Of a DNA stretch of 64,000 nt, positions 18,820 to 28,559 are shown piece by piece (position 1 is the first letter of the stretch; each line of letters begins with the position of its first letter). The notes beneath the pieces are model-generated. The model was not told the origin of the DNA. It saw nothing but the letters and a program-made list of their open reading frames with translations, and made no database searches. Position numbers and translations under genes: made by a program. The DNA lies in contig NZ_LR134173.1 in the NCBI RefSeq assembly GCF_900635815.1, positions 967,501 through 1,031,500 of the forward strand, written 5' to 3'. Source of the stretch: Legionella cherrii (GTDB lineage: Bacteria; Pseudomonadota; Gammaproteobacteria; Legionellales; Legionellaceae).

Positions 18820-18879
18820 ATTGTTGTGGGAAGGTCGGGCCTTGACCCCACAAAAGCGCCAATGTTCATTTGAGGAAAT

Positions 18880-18897
18880 GTTGGGCCAAGGCCCAAC
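18880..18897. repeat. perfect inverted repeat between hslO and the next gene
   Basis: GTTGGGCC-AA-GGCCCAAC, two 8-bp arms with a 2-bp spacer. A related GTGGG...CCCAC pair lies at 18826-18850. The genes on both sides converge here, so it may slow or stop transcription from both directions, although no T run follows. Confidence 0.5.
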
Positions 18898-18924
18898 CTA
18901 CTCTAGCGGGTTCAGAATGATTCA

Positions 18925-19791
18925 TTACAGGCAATATTTATTCGGGTTTCTCTTCATACACAGGTTGGCGAAATAAAATCTTAAATCCGATACAAAGATA
19001 TCTCCTTCCTTTTCCATCACAAAGATACGTTCAGGTTGTAATTCAAGATAATTGGATGCTTTTAAAATCGAGTGATAAATGGTGCCTGCAAAAGAGAAAA
19101 TCCATTTGTCTAAAAAGGGTAGAATCACCTCGGGGTTGTTCGAATAAAATCGTTGATAAATATCGGCAATTAATTCCTTTCTCATTTCAAAATTACTTTT
19201 AAAATAAAGATTGTTCCGATCCTGGCGGTAAAGCATCATGGGAACTTGGTTGGGATTGTTTTTTAAACCCGCATTCAGATTCATCGATACAATAACACCT
19301 TTGGCGCTCTCAAAGTCTAATGTTGATGCATTAAATAAATTGTATCCATTATATTCTTGCAGATAGGCTTTTAAATAATCAACGGCTTTATCGGTTAATG
19401 GATCAAAATAACTCTGGATAGAAAAACTTACCGCTTCTTCATCGGGGCTCTCCTGATCATAACTGCAATTGATGTACGTGTTGTAAGTAAACAAATCAGG
19501 GGTGATTTTTTTTGAAAAAACACGTTCAATTTCATTTTCCACTTCTTCGCAACTGAGACCCATTCCCTTGACATTCCCTCGAACACGCACGATTTGAGTT
19601 GGAAAATCAACGGTTCTTTGAGTCATTTGCTGCAAATTGGGTCTTACTTGCTCATTACTATAATGTCTGACTACGGTATTTTTATTCTCAGTGACGGGAG
19701 AAAAAATAAGACCATCTAAACCGGGATCCGAATGAGCAAAAGCAAGAAGGGGTGATAAACACAAAGTGCCTAATAAACAGCTTATTTTCAT
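18925..19791 (-). CDS. secreted hypothetical protein
   Basis: 288 residues with a clear signal peptide (MKISCLLGTLCLSPLLAFA, cleavage likely after AFA). The rest is soluble, with Cys near 78, Cys near 109 and two near the C-terminus (LCMKRN...YCL), which could form disulfides in the periplasm. No catalytic motif or known domain is seen. It converges with hslO and is divergent from the pseudokinase-like gene. It could be a Legionella-specific family, but that is a guess from context. Confidence 0.7.
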   Translation of the reverse strand: MKISCLLGTLCLSPLLAFAHSDPGLDGLIFSPVTENKNTVVRHYSNEQVRPNLQQMTQRTVDFPTQIVRVRGNVKGMGLSCEEVENEIERVFSKKITPDLFTYNTYINCSYDQESPDEEAVSFSIQSYFDPLTDKAVDYLKAYLQEYNGYNLFNASTLDFESAKGVIVSMNLNAGLKNNPNQVPMMLYRQDRNNLYFKSNFEMRKELIADIYQRFYSNNPEVILPFLDKWIFSFAGTIYHSILKASNYLELQPERIFVMEKEGDIFVSDLRFYFANLCMKRNPNKYCL

Positions 19792-20088
19792 AATAAACTC
19801 CTTTTTTAATGAATTAGAATTTCATTCCAATGTTGAGCAGATTTGAAAAGCTATTGGGTAATTACTCTAATCTGATGGCAAGGTATATCTTATCGGGTTT
19901 TAAGATCTGATCCCATGGTTAATGTAAATGGCAGAACGTAAGGATCTATAGTAAACCTTTAAATAAGATCTTTTAAGAATAGTCGAAATCATCCATCACG
20001 TATTTTTGCTTATAATTTGATTTAATAGTTTTAAATTGGCTACCAACAAGGTATTATTGCCGCTATTTTAATCAACGTGGCAATTACA

Positions 20089-20667
20089 ATGACAATACTG
20101 GCTGTTTGTGGACCTATAGGCAGTGATTTTAAAGGGCTCAGTGAGCGATGTTATTCTTTATTAAAGCAAGAGACCACCGTGCTCATTGATAGTTCTAGCT
20201 TTGATTCTATGGAGTTACTCCTCGCTGCAGTTGAAAATGCTCAGCGCGATGTTATTGTTTTTGGGCCTGATATTTTTTTAGAAGAAAAATTACGAGCAAA
20301 ATTTGATATCAAGGTTTTTGTGGAAATGGATTCAGATCTGTGTTTGAGCAACTATTTAAAAACATTTAAATCATGTGCAGAGAATCTTGAACAACATTTG
20401 AATGATTATTTTAGTCTAATTCAGCCCTTGAATGAAAAAATAAGATTTTCGGCCAAGTTTGCGAATCTACGACGTCCACAAGCAAGTTCAAATGATAAAT
20501 TAATTGACTTGCTTGTCGATGAAAAAAGTAAGACTTTAAATAAATACCAAATTTCTCTACCTAGAGATATGTTTTGGAAACCAGCATCTCAACAGCAACC
20601 AACTGATTCCAACAAGATGGTTGATTCAGTTGAGTGTTCAAAATCAGAATTCAACTGGGATCAGTAA
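20089..20667 (+). CDS. degenerate uridine-kinase-like protein (probable pseudokinase)
   Basis: 192 residues from ATG 20089 (a GTG at 20077 would add four). The end resembles uridine kinases: KFDIKVFVEMDSDLCLSNYL matches the LFD-K-FV-D-D-D-RL strand-helix region, and NDYFSLIQPLNEKIRFSAKFANLRRP matches the Q-Y-x-VKP-x-P-x-K-x-AD-x-IP region. The N-terminal loop CGPIGSDFKGLS sits where Walker A (G-x4-GK-S/T) should be but does not fit it. It therefore probably cannot bind ATP normally. It lies 112 bp before a response-regulator gene on the same strand. I made the family call by eye. Confidence 0.5.
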   Translation: MTILAVCGPIGSDFKGLSERCYSLLKQETTVLIDSSSFDSMELLLAAVENAQRDVIVFGPDIFLEEKLRAKFDIKVFVEMDSDLCLSNYLKTFKSCAENLEQHLNDYFSLIQPLNEKIRFSAKFANLRRPQASSNDKLIDLLVDEKSKTLNKYQISLPRDMFWKPASQQQPTDSNKMVDSVECSKSEFNWDQ

Positions 20668-20779
20668 CTACACTATTCTTATAATCCACAAGTCTCGGCG
20701 CTCAATATTCTGAGGTATATTATAATATAAAGTATGAGAAGGATTTATAGCATCTGCTAAACGATAGGAGATTCTAACT

Positions 20780-21202
20780 ATGGACGTGGATATTTTATAT
20801 ATAGAAGACGATATTTTTGATATTGAAGCGATGCAACATGTATTTGCCAAAATGGAAAAAAAGGTGAATATTGCTATAGCCAAGGATGGGAAACAAGCAC
20901 TGGATATGTTGTATGGACGTCATGGCAAGCAAAAAATTAACCCGAGGGTGATATTGCTTGATCTCAACTTACCCAAGATGAATGGTATCGATTTTTTGAA
21001 GGAAGTAAGAAAAACGTTTGATTTTGATAAAGTTAAAGTTTTTTTACTTACCGGTGAATATACGACTAAAGAAAAGATTGCTAAAAGTGAGTTACATGTA
21101 TCAGGCTGCATCATCAAGCCCTTGCAATATACCGATGCACTCAACATTGCATGGTGTCTTTCTGCCAGCGAAGAAATATCTAAACTACTGTTTATGCAGT
21201 AA
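20780..21202 (+). CDS. single-domain response regulator (CheY/Rcp1-like)
   Basis: 140-residue receiver domain without an output domain. The acidic pocket is Asp10-Asp11, the phospho-acceptor is Asp61 (VILLDLNLPKMNG), the switch Thr is T91 (LLTGEY) and the conserved Lys is K113 (IIKPLQ). The order and spacing match phytochrome-partner Rcp1-type receivers. The protein would relay phosphate to a partner by binding. No histidine kinase lies nearby. It follows the pseudokinase-like gene, so it may be cotranscribed with it. The ATG has AGGAG at 20766-20770 as ribosome binding site. Confidence 0.9.
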   Translation: MDVDILYIEDDIFDIEAMQHVFAKMEKKVNIAIAKDGKQALDMLYGRHGKQKINPRVILLDLNLPKMNGIDFLKEVRKTFDFDKVKVFLLTGEYTTKEKIAKSELHVSGCIIKPLQYTDALNIAWCLSASEEISKLLFMQ

Positions 21203-21481
21203 TTGCAACAATGCCAGTACGATTTAAATTCACTGAACTCGTAATATCCAGCTATTTCTGAAAAATAATGGGATACCCCTAGGCTAAAACAATCAATTTT
21301 ATTCCTCGAAATCTGAAATAATACTTGGTGTGACACTATATTGTTGTATCGAAAGAATTTTTTTATAGAGACCGCTTTCCTCTTTTGGCCCCTTGCTTTA
21401 AAATTCTTTTGTGGATGCAAAGAATAACAATAATTTGCCAACCTGGAAGGTAAAAATTATTTATTATGTTAGACCGCGCCA

Positions 21482-23305
21482 ATGAGGAACTCTATGGGGT
21501 ATACATTCAAAAGATTTTATCTTGCAATGATGTTAGTCGTTGTAAGTCCTATTCTTTCCGCAAAGGCAATTATCGATGCCGACGTACTTCAAAAGTTTAA
21601 ATATCCCAAAGGTTCAAAGCAGGCCACATTATCACTTCTGGTTTTCTTGCATAACCAATTGGAAAAAGAATCGTTTATCGAGGAAATCAAAAAAATTCCC
21701 GATGTAAATATTCAAGATTTAGGGTTTATGCCTGCAGTCGCACTCCAAGTTCCAAAAGATCGCAACATACTCTATCAAATTGCTCATTTAGACGCAGCGG
21801 CACAAATTTCTTCACATACCGCAGCCTCACCGGAGTTGGATGTTAATGCCCAAGTGATAAAATTGGCGCCTTCATCTTTTTATCCGAATGTAAATAATTG
21901 GTGGGCGCATGGTTATACTGGTCAAAAAGGGATTGTTGGCATAATCGACACTGGGGTCGATCCTTTGCATCCTTCTTTGTCCAACAAAAAATTAATAGTG
22001 CAGCAAGATGTAGGTTCTGGGTACTCAAATCATCTTAATGGCGTAAAAGAACCCCATGCAACAGGGGTAGCCTGTATTTATGCGAGTAACCATGAAAAAT
22101 ACAAAGGCATGGCTTATGGAGTATCTACCATCATTTCTGGGTTAGCTGGAGAGGAAACCGCGGATCCCACAAGTATTATGCGTACTATGGAAACTTTGGA
22201 TTGGATGGTGAACCGTTCTGAAATTAAGCCCACTATTATTAATTACAGTATGGGAAATGGTCGACTGGATTTAAATTGTCCTGCATGTCCTGAATGGAGC
22301 GGGCTCGCAAAAGTCATAGACTATGTGGTGAATACCCAAAAAATCCTCTGGGTAAAATCAGCGGGAAATGCTGGATATATAGAGCCAGCACATCAATTTA
22401 CTTTTGCCACAACGCTAACCGTTCCTGGTGATAATTACAATGGACTTACAATTGCCAATATGAATACAGTGGTTACTGAAAATGATTCGGTTATCGTCAA
22501 AACAGCAGATAGAAGCAAACATCGAATAAGGGAAACCAGCAGCCGAGGGCCTACACCATTTGGAAGACGTAAACCTGATTTAACCGCCCCAGGTCATGAT
22601 ACCTTTACATGCGCGCCTGATCCTAAAGTCTATGGCTTTGTCTATTCGAATGCGATGAAGTATAAAGATGGATACCGCCTCATGGGTGGCACCAGTTCTG
22701 CAGCACCGCATGTAGGTGCTTCTGCCTTGTTATTACAGGATGCAGGAATTACTAATCCTATGGCCATCAAAGCCTTACTTATTAACAGTGCAGATACCTG
22801 GACTGATGCCGGTACAGCAGACTCTGGACATACTAAAATCATGGGCTCCGCGTGGAATAGAACCTACGGCTGGGGGTATCTCAACATGGAAAAAGCATTT
22901 CAACAGAAAGATAATATTATAGAAAGTGAGCTAACAGTAGAAAAACCAATATGGGAATATGAAACCACGCTTAAAAGAGGGCAAAAGGTTACCCTGGTTC
23001 ACGAACGACGTGTGGGTTACACTGCGGAAGGAAATGAATGGAAGCTGAGTCATTTGGCATTAACTCTTATTGATTTAGAACACCAAAAAGTGATTGATAG
23101 CGACAACAGTCCTATCGATACGGTACATCAAGTTGCAAATTGTAAACGTGAACCTCAAGAAACAAAATGTTCTGAGGAAAGTAAAACAATGAGAGTTTTA
23201 GTTCGAGTGCAATTATTAAATAATTTCATCGAAGGCAGTTCCAGTGAACCTTTTGCTATTGTGGTTCCTCCGAATGAGAATTCCGTTAAAAACTCTGAAC
23301 AATAA
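21482..23305 (+). CDS. secreted subtilisin-like serine protease (S8 family)
   Basis: 607 residues. Basic N-terminus and a hydrophobic signal segment (residues 12-29, ending SAKA), then a propeptide-like region of about 100 residues. The catalytic triad is complete: Asp156 (IIDTGVDPLHPS), His192 (EPHATGVA) and Ser405 (GGTSSAAPH), with the oxyanion Asn296 (SAGNAG). The catalytic His motif is PHATGVA rather than the common HGTHVAG. The C-terminal 130 residues form an unrecognised domain with two Cys near residues 563 and 571. Export is via Sec and perhaps the type II system. The gene is monocistronic. Confidence 0.9.
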   Translation: MRNSMGYTFKRFYLAMMLVVVSPILSAKAIIDADVLQKFKYPKGSKQATLSLLVFLHNQLEKESFIEEIKKIPDVNIQDLGFMPAVALQVPKDRNILYQIAHLDAAAQISSHTAASPELDVNAQVIKLAPSSFYPNVNNWWAHGYTGQKGIVGIIDTGVDPLHPSLSNKKLIVQQDVGSGYSNHLNGVKEPHATGVACIYASNHEKYKGMAYGVSTIISGLAGEETADPTSIMRTMETLDWMVNRSEIKPTIINYSMGNGRLDLNCPACPEWSGLAKVIDYVVNTQKILWVKSAGNAGYIEPAHQFTFATTLTVPGDNYNGLTIANMNTVVTENDSVIVKTADRSKHRIRETSSRGPTPFGRRKPDLTAPGHDTFTCAPDPKVYGFVYSNAMKYKDGYRLMGGTSSAAPHVGASALLLQDAGITNPMAIKALLINSADTWTDAGTADSGHTKIMGSAWNRTYGWGYLNMEKAFQQKDNIIESELTVEKPIWEYETTLKRGQKVTLVHERRVGYTAEGNEWKLSHLALTLIDLEHQKVIDSDNSPIDTVHQVANCKREPQETKCSEESKTMRVLVRVQLLNNFIEGSSSEPFAIVVPPNENSVKNSEQ

Positions 23306-23583
23306 TCGTCTATGAGTTTTAGTAATAAATATGCAACCACTTTTTGAGAAGCTTGGAGATGCAAAATCCGACATCAATGCAACTTACAACCTGATAATAA
23401 CTCTCTTTATAACGCGTTACCGATGAACCTCTCCGATGAATCGATAACCTGGATCGCTAATATCGAATTAGCATAATTTAATCGCGTCGATAATGTTGCA
23501 AGCTATCAATATCATCCAGAACTAACACTGGATTCTCGGGCAAGCATGGGAAACGCCAAAATCATGTAAATCAACATCCGGGG

Positions 23584-24054
23584 TTAAGGAACAACCGAGC
23601 GCATAATTGGATTTTGCAGGGAGATAAGGGTTTCGGTTGATTGCACTTCCTCAATAAGCTGAATTTTATTCACCAATAGTTGCTGTAAGGTATCAATCGA
23701 CTGGCACATGACTTTAATAAAAATATTAAAATGATGCCCAATAGTGTAATAAGCCTCAAGGACCTCTTCCAGAGCTTCTAACTTTTTAAGGACGGATTGG
23801 TAATCTTTCGCATGATTCAGAGTTATCCCGATAAAACAACAGACATCATACCCCAGCCGTTTGGGGTTAATGTGCACATGCACCCCTTCAATAATACCTG
23901 CTTGTCGCATTTTTTCAACGCGAACATGAATTGTAGCCGGGCTTACAGCATAAGCTTTAGCTAATTCTGCATAAGCTGTACGTGCATTTTTTATTAATGC
24001 ATGGAGTATTTTTTTGTCAAGATCATCGATTTGATAATTTTCCAGGTCTTTCAT
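23584..24054 (-). CDS. asnC: Lrp/AsnC-family regulator AsnC
   Basis: 156 residues. N-terminal helix-turn-helix (residues 8-55, with YAELAKAYAVSPATIHVRVEKMRQAGII) and a C-terminal ligand-binding domain ending LISLQNPIMRSVVP. The sequence follows E. coli AsnC closely, including the CCFIGITL and HFNIFIKVMCQSIDTLQ regions. In E. coli, AsnC responds to asparagine and activates asnA. Here asnC and asnA are divergent across 141 bp, the same arrangement, so the same control is expected. The 278 bp past its stop contains only short, disrupted frames. Confidence 0.92.
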   Translation of the reverse strand: MKDLENYQIDDLDKKILHALIKNARTAYAELAKAYAVSPATIHVRVEKMRQAGIIEGVHVHINPKRLGYDVCCFIGITLNHAKDYQSVLKKLEALEEVLEAYYTIGHHFNIFIKVMCQSIDTLQQLLVNKIQLIEEVQSTETLISLQNPIMRSVVP

Positions 24055-24195
24055 GGGGTATTTTTATATATAATTTAATTTAATTGCTATTTTATTAAAT
24101 ATTATTTTTTATATCCATACATATTTTAATTTGATAATAAAAATAATGGAAAAATACAATATAATGTTAACTTAATTATATTGTGGGGTAGTTGA
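24055..24195. promoter_or_regulatory. asnC/asnA divergent control region
   Basis: A 141-bp, very AT-rich region between the two start codons. A TATAAT at 24160-24165 is a plausible -10 for asnA. AsnC would be expected to bind here, by analogy with E. coli, but no clear operator could be picked out by eye. Confidence 0.5.
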
Positions 24196-25173
24196 ATGAA
24201 ACAGGCATTTATTGAAAAACAAAAACAAATAAGTTTTGTGAAATCTTTTTTTTCTCGTGAACTCGAACACCGGTTAGGCCTCGTTGAAGTGCAAGCACCA
24301 TTATTGGCTTGTGTAGGTGATGGTGTGCAAGATAATTTGTCAGGTACAGAACAAGCAGTTTCAGTCAAGGTTAAAGCCATACCGGATCGTACTTATGAGA
24401 TCGTTCATTCCTTAGCTAAATGGAAAAGAAAGTTACTCGGAGAATTCGCCTTTCCAACTGGAGAAGGCATTTATACCCATATGATCGCTTTAAGACCTGA
24501 CGAAGAGGTATTAAGTGCGACTCATTCTGTGTTGGTGGATCAATGGGATTGGGAACGTGTTATTGATACTAAAGACCGTGGCTTGAATTATTTAAAACAA
24601 ACGGTCATCGAGCTCTATGATGCCATAAAAAAAACGGAAAAAACGGTCAGTGATCTTTATGGTTTAACTCCATTTCTACCCTCATACATTCATTTTATGT
24701 ATACAGAAGAATTACTTGCTTTATATCCTAATCTATCTCCTAAAGAAAGAGAGCGGGCTATTACCAAAAAATATGGTGCTGTTTTTTTAATTGGAATTGG
24801 AGGTTCTTTATCAAATGGAAAACCGCATGATGTTCGTGCTCCAGATTATGACGATTGGAGCTCAGTCAATGAGGTGGGATTTACAGGCTTAAATGGAGAT
24901 ATTCTAGTATGGAACCCAATCATCGATGATGTTTTTGAAATTTCTTCTATGGGTATTCGAGTGAATGAAGCCATATTGAAATATCAATTGGCATTAACAG
25001 GCCATCAACATCGTTTGGATTATGATTGGCATCAGCGATTGATTTCTGGCTCTTTGCCGCAAACAATTGGTGGTGGCATAGGGCAATCGCGTTTGGTGAT
25101 GCTGCTGTTGCAAAAAAAGCATATTGGGCAAGTTCAATGTGGTGTTTGGCCTGATAAATGTATCGAAATTTGA
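24196..25173 (+). CDS. asnA: aspartate--ammonia ligase
   Basis: 325-residue ammonia-dependent asparagine synthetase, related to class II aminoacyl-tRNA synthetases (E. coli AsnA is 330). Motifs: [20 protein letters not shown] at the N-terminus, [16 protein letters not shown] (residues 36-51), [14 protein letters not shown] (75-88), [22 protein letters not shown] (97-118) and [23 protein letters not shown] (293-315). It makes asparagine from aspartate, ATP and ammonia in the cytosol. AsnC lies divergently upstream. A stable hairpin follows the stop and may terminate transcription. Confidence 0.95.
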   Translation: MKQAFIEKQKQISFVKSFFSRELEHRLGLVEVQAPLLACVGDGVQDNLSGTEQAVSVKVKAIPDRTYEIVHSLAKWKRKLLGEFAFPTGEGIYTHMIALRPDEEVLSATHSVLVDQWDWERVIDTKDRGLNYLKQTVIELYDAIKKTEKTVSDLYGLTPFLPSYIHFMYTEELLALYPNLSPKERERAITKKYGAVFLIGIGGSLSNGKPHDVRAPDYDDWSSVNEVGFTGLNGDILVWNPIIDDVFEISSMGIRVNEAILKYQLALTGHQHRLDYDWHQRLISGSLPQTIGGGIGQSRLVMLLLQKKHIGQVQCGVWPDKCIEI

Positions 25174-25181
25174 GGCATGCG

Positions 25182-25237
25182 AACATGTTGATCATAGATG
25201 GGGAGAAGCGAAGCGCTTAAGCTAAGATCAACATGTT
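25182..25237. repeat. 12-bp inverted repeat downstream of asnA
   Basis: AACATGTTGATC (25182-25193) pairs with GATCAACATGTT (25226-25237) without mismatch. The 32-bp loop itself contains the self-complementary pieces AAGCGCTT and GCTTAAGC. It could be an asnA terminator stem or a small mobile or repetitive unit. No T run follows. Confidence 0.55.
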
Positions 25238-25338
25238 ACTTCTACCTTCTTATCAGAATTTGTGTTTCATGGGTTGCGCCAGGGTATTTTCCGGCATGAT
25301 TTAGGAAGCTCAGAACCATTTTAGTGGTTTACTAGATA

Positions 25339-25812
25339 TTGATTTCTTCCCATTATATATTAATGGATAAGGGGCAATTGAGAAAATGGTCATCCATGAA
25401 ACTTATAATTAATAAAAAAAATAGTGCAGAATCAATCACTCTGGATCTGCAGTCATCAACAGCAGTGAATGAATTGATGTTTCTTCTTTATGCTCGCAGG
25501 AGTAACCATTACGAACAGTTTTCTTTTAGTGAATATCAAAAATTTATTTCGGTTTATCAGTGTGTTTTGTATGCGGATCGATTTAAAAATCAATTACTTT
25601 CAGACACTCATTTAAGTGACTATCAGCTTGAGGATCCCTGTCATTTGATCTGGGAAGAGTTCCCTGAGGAACAGTGCCTATTAGTTCCTAATGACGATAG
25701 AGAGAGACGGTTTCTTTTTTGGAATCCCAGCACGAACGCAAGTAGAGCGAAAATTAAAAAAGAGTCTTTCTCGGACGATAACAAGCTGCATATGCCACCC
25801 AATGCCCTTTAA
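25339..25812 (+). CDS. hypothetical protein, 157 aa
   Basis: 157 residues. A later Met (MKLIINKKNS) gives about 138 residues and may be the true start, because no clear ribosome binding site precedes the first codon. No signal peptide or membrane segment. The middle part is rich in aromatic and acidic residues (YQLEDPCHLIWEEFPEEQ), the end is basic then polar. I recognise no family. It converges with the metal ATPase gene. Confidence 0.55.
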   Translation: MISSHYILMDKGQLRKWSSMKLIINKKNSAESITLDLQSSTAVNELMFLLYARRSNHYEQFSFSEYQKFISVYQCVLYADRFKNQLLSDTHLSDYQLEDPCHLIWEEFPEEQCLLVPNDDRERRFLFWNPSTNASRAKIKKESFSDDNKLHMPPNAL

Positions 25813-25904
25813 AATGGGTATACGATAAATACAGCATGTTTAGGTTTGATCACCACCTGAAATGGTGCTGCGCGATTTAAAAGCCGGCACAAGGATCCAT
25901 GGCG

Positions 25905-28559
25905 TCAACAGAGTTGAAATAAGTGCTCTTGTGAACCTGGCTTGGGTGAATGCAGAACCTGCTTGGGTTCTGCAGGTGCAAATACATTTTTAACATAAGG
26001 TCCCGTAGCTTGAGGTTTTTCGATATGTACTAAATCTTTTTTAGGTTGAGGGGGAAAACCTAATGCAGACAATGGATTAAGGGTTTTCTCTTTAGGCGTT
26101 TCTAAATCGAGTGTGGTACCTTTATTCGTTTCTGCTAATACAACTTCCTGTTGTTTAAACCGGTATAAATTAGTTAAGACAATAGCGGATTCAAGCACCA
26201 TCATGGCAACACCGAGTATGGGATTCAGCGCAAAACCAATAGCCACAAACAATCCAGCTGCCACTAGAGTAATGACTGAGTTATAAGTTAAGCTCACAAA
26301 CAAATTTTGGGCAATATTTTGTTTGGTTTTGGCTGCCACATCAAATGCAGTGGCGATAGGAAATAATACGCCTTGCTGAATTACGATACCTGCTTTTTGT
26401 TGGATGACCTTATCACCAATACGAGATTTAACTGCAATGGCGAGATCAGCGTATGCAAAGGCTTCCAGATCATTGATGGCATCGCCTACCATCGCCACTT
26501 TATATCCTTTGCGTCTTAGCTCTTGGATGTAATTTTTTTTAGGTTTCTCATTAGGCTTAGTGGCCGTACCTACTGTATTTGCACTAATATTTTGGGGGGA
26601 AATACCTAGTAATGCAGCATATTTTTCTGCAGTGTCTTGATCTGCGCCGGTACAAATGTGTACTGTTTTTCCAAGCTCTTTTAATTGTTCTACAGTAGCA
26701 AAAGCGTCTTCACGTAGAGGGTCAAATAAAGCAATTTGCCCTATGACTTGGGTCCCGCACACAATATATACAGAACCCTTTTTAGGATCATTATAAGGTT
26801 CATTTATCGTAGTAATTCCATTCGCCAGCAGCATCTCTTTATTGCCTACCATGAATGTTTCGCCATTAATGACGCCTTTGATGCCCGAATGGTAGCTTTT
26901 ATCAACGGAGGTTATTTCTAACTGCTCGTCTGCAACAATGCCTTGGTCTGCTATATAAGACTTAATAGTTGTTGCCATCGGATGCTCGGATTGGCTTTCT
27001 AATAATGCGAGGTGGCGCAAAAATCTTTTATCGTCAATTTTTAGTGATTGAACCACACTTTTTCCTTGGGTAAGGGTGCCATTTAAATCAAAAACAACGG
27101 TATCTATATCAGATGCTGCTTGTAAATCTTTTCCATTGTTAAACTGAATTCCGTTTTCAGAGGCTTTTTTCATGCCGATTTTAACTGCCATGGGTGTAAT
27201 CAAACTCAAAGCGCAGGGACATGCACTGACAAGAACGGAGATCACGCATTGAATAGCAAGTGCAGGAGTAAACAGAGAACCTATGACAATACCCGAAACA
27301 AGAGCGACTAAAAGTAAACCAGGAACAAAATACTTCACTACTTGATTTGCAAATAGCTCGACGGGTGCTTTTTCATCATTGGCTTTATCAATATTTTCTG
27401 CGATTAATGACAGGTAAGATTTTTGATAAGTAGTTGTAACGCGCATTTCCAATGAAGGAATATGATCGGCTAAGCGCATACCGGCTTTCACCTCATCCCC
27501 AGGCTTGAACTCCTTAAGCTCGGGAGAGCCATCAATGCGAGTCGTATAAAGCAATGCTTTCTGCGTTAATATTCCATCAACCGGAATCACCTCTCCTTTT
27601 CTAATGATGATCTTATCGTTAGGAATTAAATTTCGGACAGAAATTTCTTTATTGGGTTTACCCTTTAATAGGACTGATAGAGGCAAACAATCACGTACAT
27701 CTAATTTTTTTTCAATTGCACCGACTAAGGTATGTTCAATTCCTTCACCTAAATGCCAAAACCCCAAAACTAATGGAGCCGCCTCGAACATCATAGGGAG
27801 TCCTGGAACAAACAGGCTTGCAAGCGACACCGCGACGATAGTTAAAGTGCTGATCGTGTATAAAGCAGTAGTATCCCACTTCTTTTCAAGCAATGAATAC
27901 CATGCTGATTTATATACATTATATCCCAAATATAAGGTCATCAAAGTGGTAAGCCCAGTTATGAGAATATAGGCTGTTAGAGGAATATTAAAACTGGCAA
28001 TAGAGAGAGCGAGCAGACCTATTCCCCAAATCAAACCTAATGCAGCTTTAAGCCAATGATTTTCATGACCATCCTCATCAGAATGACCGTGACCGTGACC
28101 GTGACCGTGACTGTGGCCGTGACCGTGCTCATGACTATGGACATGACCCTGACCATGGTCTGGAGACTGTGTATGAGAATCTGCATGGGCATGCTCATGC
28201 GGGTTACGTTTTTTTCGCTTCTTTTTAAGATGTTCAGAATGTACAGGTTTGGATGGAGAAATAGGATGTTCATGCGGTGTTTCCTCATCATACCAAAGGG
28301 TTTCATTCTCCATCAATTCGGTGAGTGCGATCCCTTTTTCCATTAAAGGCTCAGCGATTGTTGTTTGTAAAACTTGGGCATTTGGGGATTTACATAATAA
28401 GCTGATACTTGGGTTAGGAGCAGTCAAATCGATGGCCACCCGTATTAACTTCAGGTTGTGGGTATCATGTAAAATTTGTTCGATGTTTGCTGCAGTTTGT
28501 TCTTGGGCGAAAAGTTGGGCGTCACCTGAAAGGCGGAATCTATAATAATTAAGATACAT
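25905..28559 (-). CDS. P1-type metal-transporting ATPase with histidine-rich N-terminal region
   Basis: 884 residues, from the Met with GGAGG five bases upstream (the Met four codons earlier has none). A soluble N-terminal domain (1-95) is followed by a His-rich segment of about 75 residues, including long HGHG runs, which probably binds zinc or another metal. Eight helices follow, with the SACPCALSL metal motif near 447. The catalytic Asp is in DLNGTLT (Asp491), where the standard motif is DKTGTLT; the actuator loop reads DGSPE in place of TGES. SEHPM and GDAIND are intact. It lies divergent to zur. Metal specificity and transport direction are uncertain. Confidence 0.85.
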   Translation of the reverse strand: MYLNYYRFRLSGDAQLFAQEQTAANIEQILHDTHNLKLIRVAIDLTAPNPSISLLCKSPNAQVLQTTIAEPLMEKGIALTELMENETLWYDEETPHEHPISPSKPVHSEHLKKKRKKRNPHEHAHADSHTQSPDHGQGHVHSHEHGHGHSHGHGHGHGHSDEDGHENHWLKAALGLIWGIGLLALSIASFNIPLTAYILITGLTTLMTLYLGYNVYKSAWYSLLEKKWDTTALYTISTLTIVAVSLASLFVPGLPMMFEAAPLVLGFWHLGEGIEHTLVGAIEKKLDVRDCLPLSVLLKGKPNKEISVRNLIPNDKIIIRKGEVIPVDGILTQKALLYTTRIDGSPELKEFKPGDEVKAGMRLADHIPSLEMRVTTTYQKSYLSLIAENIDKANDEKAPVELFANQVVKYFVPGLLLVALVSGIVIGSLFTPALAIQCVISVLVSACPCALSLITPMAVKIGMKKASENGIQFNNGKDLQAASDIDTVVFDLNGTLTQGKSVVQSLKIDDKRFLRHLALLESQSEHPMATTIKSYIADQGIVADEQLEITSVDKSYHSGIKGVINGETFMVGNKEMLLANGITTINEPYNDPKKGSVYIVCGTQVIGQIALFDPLREDAFATVEQLKELGKTVHICTGADQDTAEKYAALLGISPQNISANTVGTATKPNEKPKKNYIQELRRKGYKVAMVGDAINDLEAFAYADLAIAVKSRIGDKVIQQKAGIVIQQGVLFPIATAFDVAAKTKQNIAQNLFVSLTYNSVITLVAAGLFVAIGFALNPILGVAMMVLESAIVLTNLYRFKQQEVVLAETNKGTTLDLETPKEKTLNPLSALGFPPQPKKDLVHIEKPQATGPYVKNVFAPAEPKQVLHSPKPGSQEHLFQLC
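28085..28130. repeat. GTGACC hexanucleotide tandem repeat inside the ATPase gene
   Basis: Several near-identical GTGACC units in a row encode the alternating His-Gly run. Changes of whole units would keep the reading frame, so length can vary between strains. Confidence 0.75.

Noticed and set aside
23306..23583. Possible gene remnant between the subtilase and asnC.
   Set aside because: Only short frames broken by stops are present and no protein family could be recognised.
28037..28346. Low-complexity frames (Thr/Val/Met-rich) on both strands of the His-rich region.
   Set aside because: They are frame shadows of the GTGACC repeat.
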